10,113 nt of DNA from Conidiobolus incongruus B7586 (taxonomy: Eukaryota; Entomophthoromycota; Entomophthoromycetes; Entomophthorales; Conidiobolaceae). The notes below the pieces were generated by a model. That model worked only from the letters and a program-made list of their open reading frames with translations. It was not told the origin of the DNA and made no database searches. Both the position numbers and the translations under genes were made by a program. Shown one piece after another: positions 1 through 9,790 of this stretch; the stretch's first letter is position 1; each line of letters opens with the position of its first letter. Location: positions 1 to 10,113 of the forward strand of contig JNEM01004868.1 in assembly GCA_000697335.1 (NCBI GenBank), written 5' to 3'.

Positions 1-1000
1 TCAAAATAATAAATAGATTATTAATAACTTAATATAATATAAATAAAAATAAATATAGTAAATATAATTAAATATAAATAATCAAAATATAGCTACAAAT
101 AGAAATTTTATATTTTAAAAATTTTAATTAAATAATTATATATTTTTTAAATAACCTTTAAAGATATAATTTAATATAAAATTAGATTAAATTAATTTCT
201 TTTAATAAATTCTAACTTATAATCATCTAATATGCAAATAAATTTTAATAGTTTAATTTATTATATTATATAGTTTTTATATTTATTTCCTAAAGGTAAA
301 TTAATAGATAATAAGTTTAATTTTATTTTGTTAAATGAAATAATATTTAAAGATATATTTTGATAGTATATAAATATAAATAATTTTATATAAAACTTTT
401 AGAAAAATTAAAGTCAAAATTATAAAAGATTTTTTAAATAAAAAAAATTAGCAAGGATATTATTTTTATTATATTTATTAAATTATAGCACTTATATCTA
501 TATTTGTTTTTTGGTAATCATAATTTATAAACAGATTTATGAATTTAAAATTAAATTTAATTCTTGAATAATAACTTGTTTAAATATCAGAAGCTTAATA
601 AAAAAATAACAAGGATTTAATAATAAAAAAACGAGAATTAATTTTATATTGCGTATTAGTTAATATAAATATTATTTTAATCATTATATTTAATTTTTTT
701 TAAATTATGTCAATACTTAATTTTGATAATATTGAAATTAAAAATTTCTTTTTTTTCAATTATCATTTTTATATATTAGAGTTTTTCCAATTTTTTATTA
801 TGTTCATATTATATAATTATAATCAATTCAATTCCTTATTGCTTATTATTAAAAATAAAATAGTTTACAAAAAATTTTTATTATATTGTCATTTTTTGCT
901 CTTTGAGACATAAAAAAATTGCTTGATTAATTAATTATTTTAAACTTGAAAACATAATCTTGATATATATAATTAATAAATTATATAATATCTTCTAAGT
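1..1000. other. Ultra-AT-rich stretch without genes
   Basis: This is nearly pure A/T with homopolymer runs. A 68-codon open frame at 707-913 encodes a Phe/Tyr/Asn/Ile-rich low-complexity peptide with no family resemblance and is not accepted as a gene. Nothing else is supported here. Confidence -1.
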
Positions 1001-1845
1001 TACAAATAACAGAAATTAGCACCTAATTGTTAAACAATATAATAATAAGGTTGGAAAAACTTTGACTAGACTTTCAACAAAATAGATCATTCCAAGTTCA
1101 AAGGATAAATAAAGATTACTATCCAAATTCATTTTAAGTGATTTGGTCAAATATGAATAAAATTAAAGATAAACCCAAATTAAATTCAATTCAATCAAAT
1201 TGGTGTAACTTAATCTAATATTCAAATTGTACTTTGAGTAGGAAATAACATTAATACAGGCTACAAAATGATATTTGTAATCTGTTAATATAATAGTTCA
1301 ATTCTCAATTATTTAACTATATTTATCATTAGTTTTGTCAAATTTGATAATGTTCATTTAAATAATTTATTATTTTGATTTAAAGATCCAATAATAATAA
1401 TAAAACATGGGTATTAAAATAGTATTATTATCTAAATATTATCTGTATTCATTATTCACTAAATATATAAAAAACCACTGTTCAGGTATCATATTTATTA
1501 TTATTATTACAAATTGCCTTTGAATTTTATTATATTTCTACCTAATTGATTATAAAATTTAATTGTGGAACAAGTTATAATATAACAACCATAATAAAAC
1601 TGATTTAAATAAAATATTTTATATTTATGTAAAATTGAATATATTTTAAAATTTTCAAAATTATTTATATTATGAAAATTAATAAAAATTCAATTTGGTA
1701 ATTTTTTTTCAATTGTATTCTTATAAAAATATTAGATGTTATAATAGAATAATCAGCATAATAGGATTATTATGGACTTTAAATAATTTATTGATTTTAA
1801 TTATTTTTCATTTAACCACTGGTATCTAATTAAGATAATAGAAAT
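1001..1845. other. AT-rich intergenic stretch, faintly coding-like at 1040-1320
   Basis: GC is slightly higher around 1040-1320, and plus-strand translation there gives patches of mixed amino-acid composition rather than Phe/Ile/Asn/Lys runs. The frame is broken several times, no start or splice structure is visible, and no family is recognised. It may belong to the same decayed element as the left repeat copy, which begins at 1846 (inference). The rest, 1321-1845, is AT-rich with short AAT-type runs (near 1390 and 1498) and no gene. Confidence -1.
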
Positions 1846-2371
1846 ATTAAGAAATTGAACAGAATGTTAGAAATTGAAACTTTGAATATTTGATTGAACC
1901 AATCAAATAAAATAGATAACTGTAGCAATATGATGGAATAGTTAGAAGTAACAAAGGTAAAGATTTTGGAATTGACATTGGATGAGTACAGACTACTCTA
2001 TTAATCGAGATTTGCTTATTAGGAATATTTCATAGTATTCAATATGCATTCAGTACTAGTTGATCGGAATTTGATCAATTTCCAATACTGACTCTTGAGT
2101 GCAAATACACTAAAATCACTTGGAGTCATCTTACCAGGTTCCTTGATCTTCACTAATTGATTTATCATCCCTAATACTTGCAATGGTTTAGCAATTTGAA
2201 CTGTTAGAGTTGAGATTTATATGTTGTGAATTTTAGCACTAACAACAATTAGAATATATATAAGCTGACATAGTAACTGCGTATCTGGTTAATTTATATT
2301 AGTTTCATGAGCTATATGACCAATTCTCAATATATTCACTTATAATCGAAGACCATTTAGAGGCAAAAATT
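1846..2371 (+). repeat. Left copy of a long inverted repeat
   Basis: Positions 1897-2336 are the exact reverse complement of 7945-8385 apart from one extra base in the right copy. Homology continues on both sides at lower identity: 1846-1874 matches 8427-8455 at 25 of 29 positions, and 2337-2371 matches 7909-7944 at roughly three quarters of positions. The core GC (22 of 60 in 2101-2160) matches that of real exons, while the flanks are much more AT-rich. It reads like a decayed coding segment on the plus strand, with several breaks. I do not recognise the family. The total extent of the repeat may be larger than shown. Confidence -1.
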
Positions 2372-3910
2372 ATACTAAAATAATATATTCTCTAATTTTT
2401 AATAATTTGAAATAAATTGATAGGTCCTTGCAAGGTATTGAATATTATAGTATTATTTTCAGATATTCAATCTTAATATAATATTTTTTTAATATAAGAA
2501 ATATTACTTGAGAATTCTATAATTTATATATAATTAACTATATTAATTTATTTTAGTTTAAAGTATGAGAGGTTTTAGTTTTGAATATTGAACATATCAA
2601 AATGTAAATTCGAGTTAATTGATTAATTCAATAATTTTAATAGATTATATTATTTGATAATCAATAGGTAATTAAATAGCTGATTGGGTTATAATTGATT
2701 ATTAAAGAAATTAGTACCAACTCAATTGGCAATTATAGAATTAATATTTGTTCAATGTCAATTTTAGAGAGCGTTTCTAATCGAAAAAGGTTACGCTAAG
2801 TTCAATTGAATTCATTAAAATCATAATGAAACGAATAGCATCAAAAATCATATATTAATAGTAGCTAATCATTATCTTTTTGTAATTGACTCGGAATAAA
2901 GTGTATAACTTAAGATAATTTTACAGTGAATTATCTCACCAAATATATAGATATTAATATTTTGAAATAACCGCGTACTTTGTTGATATTATTAAAAATG
3001 TGAAGAGATTTACTATAAATGCAATATTAGGATGTAAAATTGTACACTATACCAATTTTCATCCAAGATCAGTTTTTAGATTGGTTTAAATAACAAGAGA
3101 AATAATCAAGGAATAGTTGGATTAAGTAAATTTCAGAAATCCAATACAATGATGGCAACCAAGTTATTGAATTAATATATTTGATTGGATTAGTGAATAA
3201 AAAGTAAATAAAGTGATTAAAATGATTATATATCAAACTATTAACTTTATAAAAATTGTCAATATACAATATTATTCAATTTCATTTGACATTTTCAATA
3301 AAAATCGAATACCTTATTACCGAAATAATTTAATTCAATAATAAAAAATTAAAATATAATATATTATTTCCTAATTTGGAAATTAACTTTTTATGAATTG
3401 GATTGTTCAAGTGAATAGGACTGATAAATTTATTCAACAAGATTGTTGATCAGTATAAATATTCAAAAAGCATATTTCATATTTGACATTCAAATGAATG
3501 AAATTGTTTAAGAATTACAAATGTATAATGATATCAACAAAATCAATGAATCAACATAACAAATTTTCATTTCTAAATAACTTATTTGCAATTTTTAAAA
3601 ATATAAATATGTATTTTTATCAAATTAAGAATGGATATTAATGCCAAACTTATTAATTAATTATCGGATCGATAATTCATTTGAACATTTGTTATTGAAA
3701 TACTATTATTTAAATAAAGCTTACAATTAAACTTATGCAAAGTTGATGAAATTTGATCACCCTTGTCCAAGTCCTACTTAGAGTCCAGAAATCGAAAGGG
3801 AACAAACTCTAGTACCAACCCTTGAAAGTTAGTTTGATTGACTTTTAGATAATAAAGGAGTATACTTCTGATATTATCAATATCCCAATTCATTTTTTAG
3901 TATTGTTTAA
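2372..3910 (+). pseudogene. Decayed coding-like sequence, family unknown
   Basis: Several patches (about 2700-2990, 3070-3220 and 3740-3900) have higher GC than their surroundings and, read on the plus strand, show balanced amino-acid composition. They lie downstream of the left repeat copy in the same reading direction. The reading is interrupted many times, so nothing intact is present. The likely source is an old mobile element, but no domain such as a reverse transcriptase, integrase or transposase core could be recognised. The minus-strand open frame at 3069-3269 is a shadow of this patch. Confidence is low because AT-rich intergenic DNA can mimic this weakly. Confidence -1.
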
Positions 3911-4579
3911 AACCTATGAAAGTTTTGTTTATTATTAGCTATATATATATAAATACATATAATTATCATATGCTTCACTTATTTGATATTTGCCAAGAAT
4001 AATTATTTTATATCAAAAATACTATATTATCCTATTGACTAGTTTTTCCTTAAATTTAGAATAAGATTATTTCAATATTGTTTTATTTTTATTATTATAA
4101 TAATTGATTTTTTATCTTTAATTAAGCTTTGAGTTCAAAAAATAAAATTATCTTATATCTTTAAATAATTGATATGATAGGTTTTTAATATAAACTATAT
4201 ATATAGTTTATATTATATTTTAAAGCCAAATTATTAAAAAACTACTTTATTATTAATGTTTTTATCTTAAGATCAAAAAATTAATTTGTTATTGAATTAT
4301 GTATTATTATTAATTTTTTTATATTAATAATAAACTATATAATAGAGACTATATTAAATTTTATATATTAAAAATAATCCCAAATGAATTAATTTATTTA
4401 TATTAATAAAAACCAATTTTATCTTTATATATAATAATATTGTTAAAAATTATAATATAATAAAAATTTCTTTAATAATTTATAAAATTAATTTCATTTA
4501 TAATTTTAGTTTTAATCCAATATTTTAAATAATTTAATATTTTATAACCTTTTTTTAATAATTCACTTATTTAAATTTT
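3911..4579. other. Ultra-AT-rich stretch without genes
   Basis: GC is among the lowest in the window (5 of 60 bases in 4381-4440). It contains TA runs near 3940 and the palindrome at 4186-4215. No open frame of note and no RNA gene are seen. Confidence -1.
4186..4215. repeat. Perfect 30-bp AT palindrome
   Basis: Two 15-base arms are exact reverse complements with no spacer, centred between 4200 and 4201. The only C and G lie symmetrically within the arms. It could extrude as a cruciform. Long palindromes can arise by chance in DNA this AT-rich, so function is not implied. Confidence -1.
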
Positions 4580-5480
4580 TGTTTTCAAAATATTAAAAGT
4601 CCTAAGAAAAGTATACTTTTTTTCCTGGGTTTGATATTATTTTCTCTTGAATTAAAAAGTTATTTAATATCAAAAGTTAAGTAAAACTTAAATTTACCAG
4701 GAGTTTAAATGTTTTTAATATCTCCAGTTGTATTGTCTTGTCCAAGATTACTCAATCATATTCCAATTTATTCTTGTAATTTAGAGGCAAAAACATGGTC
4801 AGAATTGTTTATTTTAGAACAAGGATGACAATAGTGTCTCTAGTATTGTATTCGTTGAAACAAAGTTCCATTGTAAAATATTATTCAAATATCTGTTCTG
4901 CAAGGGATAGCTTATCTGGGCTTTGATTCAATATAAATAAGGGTGCTCAGAACCGATGGAAATTCTGGGAAAGATGAAATTAATTAACATTATAAATGAT
5001 AATTTTGATATTCCAAGTGCAATAAATTATACCATTTTTAGTTATTATAATTATTGAGCAAATTCGAATACTTGAAATTTATATATATAATTAAATAAAA
5101 ACCATTTCCAAATATTTTATACCAAAATATAATGTATTTATCAATATAATATTGTAAGAGATATCACTTATAGACATGAGTGAATTTGATCAATTCATTA
5201 GTCTCAAGCAAAATCAATGAGTTATTTATACTGTAATTAATAACTTCCCATTAACTAGAATAATTTAGTCAATATTAAGCAAAAATATTCAACAAATCCA
5301 AAAAGATTAAATTATTACAATTTGTTCATTTTAATCAATTACTATAATTAGATTATTCACTGATTTAAACCAAATTAAAAATAATTAAATAGAAATTTAC
5401 TACCTTTGACGTAATAATGAAAATTTCAATTTAAGGTGTGATAAAATTTCTATTATTAGAAAATTTCGCATTAATTATAA
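4580..5480. pseudogene. Decayed coding-like patch, family unknown
   Basis: GC rises abruptly at about 4612-5000 and then falls. Within 4680-4960 more than one frame, and both strands, give fairly open and compositionally mixed translations, so the original strand cannot be settled. Reading is broken several times and no start, splice or terminal repeat is visible. The motif TTAGAGGCAAAAA near 4781 also occurs near 2359 in the edge of the left repeat copy, which weakly hints at shared origin but could be chance. No protein family is recognised. Confidence -1.
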
Positions 5481-5920
5481 TATTTTGCTTTAAAACTGAG
5501 ATTTAGGATTAATTTTTATCCGATTAGTCTCTAGTTTAATTTATAATTAATTTATAAATATATTTATGTATAAATGTATAAACATATATATATATAAAGT
5601 ATAAAAATATGTTAGGAATATAAAATTTACTTTAATCTTACTATCATGGATACTCTGTTTTTTAATATTATGGCTTTTTTTGCCAATACAATTACTTAAT
5701 TTCAAGGTATAAATTTAATTGCCATAAATTTTTAAAATTTTAAGATTGAATTAATTAATTCAAAACCATGTTAAATTTGGCATAAATTTCAAAGCATTAA
5801 TTTTGGTTAAGCAAAATTATAGTATAAATTAGTTCAATTAGTAATTGAAAAAGTTTATAATTATTAAATTTTATTGATTATCAACTATATTATTTAACTT
5901 TGTATTAATATTATTGTACC
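5481..5920 (+). promoter_or_regulatory. Upstream region of the zinc transporter
   Basis: This is the AT-rich interval between the decayed patch and the transporter ATG. A TATATAAA sequence lies at 5591-5598, about 320 bp before the start codon, but similar strings are common here. The translation start has A at -3. A 17-codon reading frame at 5646-5699 could be an upstream ORF if transcription starts before it. No convincing binding site for a zinc-responsive factor such as Zap1 is seen. Assignment as promoter rests on position only. Confidence -1.
5646..5699 (+). other. Possible 17-codon upstream ORF
   Basis: It begins with ATG in CATC-ATG context and ends at TAA, 221 bp before the transporter start. 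The peptide is hydrophobic (starting MDTLFFNIMAFF) and is less A/T-biased than its surroundings. It would matter only if it lies in the 5' leader of the mRNA. A chance ORF is equally possible. Confidence -1.
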
Positions 5921-7281
5921 ATGAAACCAATATTTTCTAAGTCCACCAAATTGTGGATTCAGCTCACTTTGAGTCTTGCTCTAATGTTAGCAGAATTAAT
6001 TATTGGTTATATGGTCAATTCTATCGCTTTGATCGCTGACGCTTTTCATATGTTAAACGATGTTGTGAGCTTATTGATTGCTATTTATGCTACAAAGGTA
6101 AATTTATTGTGAAAATATATTGGAATTTTTATTGATTACGATATTTAGTTGGCTAGTAAGACTGATTATGATCCAAAATATACTTACGGTTGGCAGAGAG
6201 CTGAAGTTTTGGGTGCTCTGATCAATGCTGTACTACTCCTTGGGCTATGTCTCACTATAGTAGCTGAAGCTGTCCCTCGTTTTTTCCATACTGAAGGTAA
6301 ATTTATTTATTAACACATTTAATATCATTTAATAATAATAATAATCTATATTTAGAAATTGAACATCCTCAATTAATTTTAATCGTTGGTAGTATGGGAT
6401 TAGCTTTTAATGTATTTGGAATGTTTTTATTCGGAGGTCATGGTCATTGCCACTCTCACAGTCATGATCATGGACACAGCCATAACCATTCTCAAGATGT
6501 GGAATCCAAAGTTGAATCTACAGCTATCACTGGTACAATTACACCCATAGAGAATATTAATAATGATAGTATTGTGGTTTCTGAAAAATTCAACACAGTT
6601 GAAGATCATTATTCTTCTAAAAACTTAAATAATGAATCATTACAGCATACTGCAATTGAAATCAAAGCCGATAAGTCACACGAAATTGATCACGAGCACT
6701 CCCATAAGCATGCAGAAGGTTCTATGAACATGTATGGAGTCTATTTACACATCCTAGGCGATACATTGGCAAGTATTGCAGTGGTAGCAAATGCTCTCAT
6801 ATTATGGCTATGTGATTTCAAACAAAAATTCCTATTTGACCCCATTATCTCCATTCTCATTACTATTCTGATCATAAAATTCACCATTCCCCTCATCAAG
6901 AGTGCATCATTCGTACTATTGCAAGGAACACCAAGCCGCATCTCTTTGGAAACCATTCGCAAGGGAATTTTAAACATTCCAGGAATTATTGGCATTCACG
7001 ACCTCCATATCTGGCAATTAAGTGATACCAAAATCATAGCATCTGCCCACATTTCTGTGGTATCTGTGAAAGATTACATGGAAATAGCAAGCCAAGTTAA
7101 AAAAGTACTACATGATAACGGAGTACACTCTGCTACCATTCAACCAGAAATAACAACTATCAATCATTCATCCACAAGCACACTTCCAGAATCGGAGTCT
7201 TCAATTACAAAATGCCTTCTTACCTGTTCGGAGTCCTGTATGCCTCAGCAATGTTGTCCACCTTATAAGTTAGAGGAGTAG
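5921..7281 (+). CDS. ZRC1: Zinc transporter, CDF family, Zrc1/Cot1-like (3 exons)
   Basis: Exons are 5921-6097, 6149-6296 and 6356-7281, giving 416 residues, close to yeast Zrc1 and Cot1 (about 440). Family role: a proton-coupled exporter that loads cytosolic Zn2+ into the vacuole or secretory organelles, as a dimer. Six membrane segments are visible at about 12-32, 34-57, 79-101, 112-135, 236-260 and 269-289. Zinc-site pairs are H43/D47 in TM2 and H240/D244 in TM5, the His-Asp set typical of zinc-selective members. The TM4-TM5 loop has a run of alternating histidines (nine between 137 and 153) and a second cluster (217-227). The cytosolic C-terminal domain carries the conserved GIHDLHIW at 321-328, and the tail has cysteines 395, 399, 403, 408 and 409. 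The start is chosen because the N-terminus aligns with Zrc1 and has A at -3 (ACC-ATG). It could be the Cot1 rather than the Zrc1 orthologue. No gene partner is visible nearby. Confidence -1.
6098..6148 (+). other. Intron 1 of the zinc transporter (51 bp, phase 0)
   Basis: The intron has a GTAAAT donor after the Lys59 codon and a TTTAG acceptor. Removing it joins the end of TM2 to the Asp-Pro-Lys-Tyr-Thr-Tyr-Gly-Trp loop region in the order seen in all Zrc1-like proteins. The length is a multiple of three, but an in-frame stop follows four codons into the intron, so retention would truncate the protein after TM2. Expected branch region: around GATTAC just before the acceptor (inference). Confidence -1.
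6297..6355 (+). other. Intron 2 of the zinc transporter (59 bp, phase 1)
   Basis: The donor is GTAAATTT and the acceptor is ATATTTAG. It splits a Glu codon (residue 109) just before TM4. It is extremely AT-rich and contains an AAT trinucleotide run. Splicing restores continuous homology from TM3 through TM4. A TTAAC near the 5' third resembles a fungal branch-site core, but lies far from the acceptor. Confidence -1.
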
Positions 7282-7908
7282 GCTATGAAAGTATCTATTT
7301 ATCTATATCTGTGTCGAAATCCTTTTTTGGATGGTGAATAATTTCCACTTTTACAAAATTCATAGGATACTTAATTAATAATAATCTATTTAATTAAATT
7401 AAAAACTTAAAATAACCCATATTTTCTAAATGAATTTTAATATTTCAATTTAAACATCATATTTATATATATATTTATTATAAAGTAAATATGATAATAA
7501 TATTACTATATTTTTGAATTTAGTGTCCTTTTGAAGTTTCATTATATATATATATATATTATATTATTTTGAACTATAATTGTGAAATAAAATTTTAAAT
7601 TTTCACACAAAATAACCTTGGAAATTTGTCAAAAGAGCTATAGTAAAACATCTTAATAATTTTTAGAAATTTTGATTAAAAACTATTTATGATATAATAA
7701 TATAACTTTATATTAATCGACTCAATTTGTTAACTTAAATTTAGCTAAAATTTAATTATAATTCACTCATAATAAATTTATGAATAAATAAAAAATAATT
7801 TATAATAAAGAGCTCAATTATAATATATTAATTGATAATTCATCTTAATTTAAAATATGAATCAAGAAATTACTCAACTATTAAAAATAAATTAGACTAA
7901 TTCCAACT
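7282..7908. other. AT-rich 3' flank of the zinc transporter
   Basis: This stretch should contain the 3' UTR and poly(A) site, but no single signal stands out because A/T-rich hexamers occur throughout. The first ~90 bp after the stop are less AT-rich than the rest. A TA dinucleotide run lies at 7543-7559. No gene is seen before the right repeat copy. Confidence -1.
7543..7559. repeat. TA dinucleotide microsatellite
   Basis: About eight uninterrupted TA units. Likely length-variable; no function is implied. Confidence -1.
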
Positions 7909-8455
7909 AAATTTATGCCTGCAAATTTTCTTTGATAATAAGTAAATATATTGAGAATTGGTCATATAGCTCATGAAACTAATATAAATTAACCAGATAC
8001 GCAGTTACTATGTCAGCTTATATATATTCTAATTGTTGTTAGGTGCTAAAATTCACAACATATAAATCTCAACTCTAACAGTTCAAATTGCTAAACCATT
8101 GCAAGTATTAGGGATGATAAATCAATTAGTGAAGATCAAGGAACCTGGTAAGATGACTCCAAGTGATTTTAGTGTATTTGCACTCAAGAGTCAGTATTGG
8201 AAATTGATCAAATTCCGATCAACTAGTACTGAATGCATATTGAATACTATGAAATATTCCTAATAAGCAAATCTCGATTAATAGAGTAGTCTGTACTCAT
8301 CCAATGTCAATTCCAAAATCTTTACCTTTGTTACTTCTAACTATTCCATCATATTGCTACAGTTATCTATTTTATTTGATTGGTTTAATTTATCAATTCA
8401 ACTTTAAACTGTTATTAAAAGCTAAGATTTCTAGTACTCTGCTCAATTTCTTAAT
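7909..8455 (-). repeat. Right copy of the long inverted repeat
   Basis: This is the inverted partner of 1846-2371. The core 7945-8385 has no substitutions against the left copy and one single-base insertion near 8043. On the outer side, 8386-8426 aligns with 1875-1896 only with a gap of about 19 bases, followed by 29 bp at 25/29 identity. It lies about 630 bp downstream of the zinc transporter stop codon. An 85-codon plus-strand open frame (8304-8561) crosses the repeat edge and is judged spurious. Confidence -1.
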
Positions 8456-8568
8456 TTTACATATCAAATATTTTATAAATTTAAAAATAAAAATTAATAT
8501 TATTAATGGTTATATATTTAATTTTATGAGATATAACCTTATTGATATTCATAAATTTTAATTAAATA

Positions 8569-8588
8569 TAAATAAATAAATAAATAAA
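8569..8588. repeat. TAAA tetranucleotide microsatellite
   Basis: Five tandem TAAA units just outside the right repeat copy, within the AT-rich gap 8456-8630, which otherwise holds nothing recognisable. Confidence -1.
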
Positions 8589-8630
8589 AATCTCTATTCA
8601 TAACATTATTCAATTAATTTTAAAAGAATT

Positions 8631-9790
8631 AATGAACTTGATCAACTACACTTATTAAACTAACAATATACTAAAAATATTTGTTGAAAAATTTATTTAT
8701 TATTGATTTAATATGGGTGACATATTATTGAAAGGAATATTCGGCTAATTCAAATGCAATGAATAGTGATATCAATAAATAAATCATTATGAAATAAATC
8801 AATTAATATAGCAGTATTTAATCAAATTTGGCCAAAGATATTGTATAATTTCAAAGCAATTTACCCAATATAATACAAATTATAATAAAAATCCCTTTAC
8901 GCATTTTTCAAGCTGCCCTAGCAATATATGGTTGACAATATAATTAAAAATCAGTAGGCAGTTCGAAATAAAGATTTCGACCAGTGTCTTTACCAACCTG
9001 ATTCTAATTTCTATAGTCGCACTGATAGTTTCTAATCCATTTACTTGAAAAATAGTACTGAAAGTAAAGATACTTTAAATCAGCGGAATTAATTTGATGC
9101 AGAGCTTGGTCGTTGTGAATATTGATCTCCCTAATATCATTCCAAGTGCGTCTTTTCTGAACGATTGGAAAACTGCTATAACATTAAATCATCACCAAAA
9201 CACTTCAACTCTTCCAAATAAAGTATGAGTATAAAGATATAATTCTTGATAAATTGTCTATACTTACTACTTAATGGTCAGTCTTCAAATTAAATTAGTG
9301 AAGAATTATCTAGTAAACAAATTCAAAGTCATTCACACTACTCAGATCGTGATGATAAGAGAGACTCTATGGATGGCTATTAGCCCCCTGTTCAAACGCA
9401 TTTAACCAACATATAAAATGGACAAATAAGACCTCACCTTAGACATCATATAATTCAAATTGCGAAACCATCTATATGTTGACAAGTAGTTGAAATTATT
9501 TATTGCTGACAATCCAAAAATCATAAAACTCAAACAATATACAAAACTTTTAATTACTATACCCAAAGGGATTTATAAAGAGGCTTTATTATATCTTTGA
9601 AATAGTTTTTAAATATAAATCAGAGTAATAGAGTAATGATTTTGGCTGATAGCTATATATGAATTAGATATAGGACACAGGTCATAACAATGGTGATTTT
9701 TCTTGATATAATCGGTAATTACCTATATATTTATTTTACAACAATATCCAAGGTGGTAATAAGAATTATTAAATTGAATAATAATATCTT
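8631..9790. pseudogene. Decayed coding-like patch, family unknown
   Basis: About 8880-9560 has the highest GC outside the transporter (24 of 60 bases in 9361-9420). Part of it reads best on the minus strand (about 8930-9260) and part on the plus strand (about 9270-9600). The longest clean plus frame starting with ATG is 43 codons, at 9274-9405. The whole is broken several times and no domain, terminal repeat or splice pattern is recognised. It may be remains of a mobile element or of two overlapping insertions (inference). Composition sets it apart from the ultra-AT DNA on both sides. Confidence -1.

Noticed and set aside
707-913. 68-codon plus-strand open frame
   Set aside because: Low-complexity Phe/Tyr/Asn/Ile-rich translation in ultra-AT DNA. 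Such frames arise because TTT/AAT codons dominate, and nothing supports a gene.
3069-3269. 66-codon minus-strand open frame
   Set aside because: Composition is again Asn/Ile/Phe/Tyr-rich. The opposite strand of the same stretch looks more coding-like, so this is a shadow.
4624-4701. Short hairpin-like arms (10 bp at 4630-4639 with 4665-4674, plus CCTGG/CCAGG outside)
   Set aside because: The arms are short and uneven in spacing. This is expected by chance in AT-rich DNA and matches no known RNA class.
5407-5414. TGACGTAA, an ATF/CREB-type site
   Set aside because: A single 8-mer in decayed sequence about 500 bp from the start codon, with no second site or conservation evidence.
5402-5437. 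ACCTT (5402-5406) and AAGGT (5433-5437) upstream of the transporter, resembling halves of a Zap1 zinc-response element
   Set aside because: The yeast element is a compact ACCTT-N-AAGGT. Here the halves are 26 bases apart and sit at the edge of a decayed patch about 480 bp upstream.
6427-6995. Minus-strand open frames within exon 3 of the transporter
   Set aside because: They are antisense to a strongly conserved CDF protein and have no similarity of their own.
7586-7591. AATAAA as the poly(A) signal of the transporter
   Set aside because: It lies about 300 bp after the stop, and A/T hexamers like this are everywhere in the flank, so it cannot be singled out.
1846-8455. The inverted copies as terminal inverted repeats of one 6.6-kb DNA transposon carrying the transporter
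   Set aside because: The identity edges are internal to longer diverged homology, no target-site duplication or transposase is visible, and the transporter looks like an ordinary host gene with introns.
8304-8561. 85-codon plus-strand open frame across the edge of the right repeat copy
   Set aside because: It runs from repeat core into unrelated AT-rich sequence, lacks any motif, and the matching part of the left copy gives no corresponding frame beyond the repeat edge.
8935-9000. GTTCGAAAT-like string reminiscent of a tRNA T-arm
   Set aside because: No matching acceptor stem, D-arm or anticodon arm could be placed around it.
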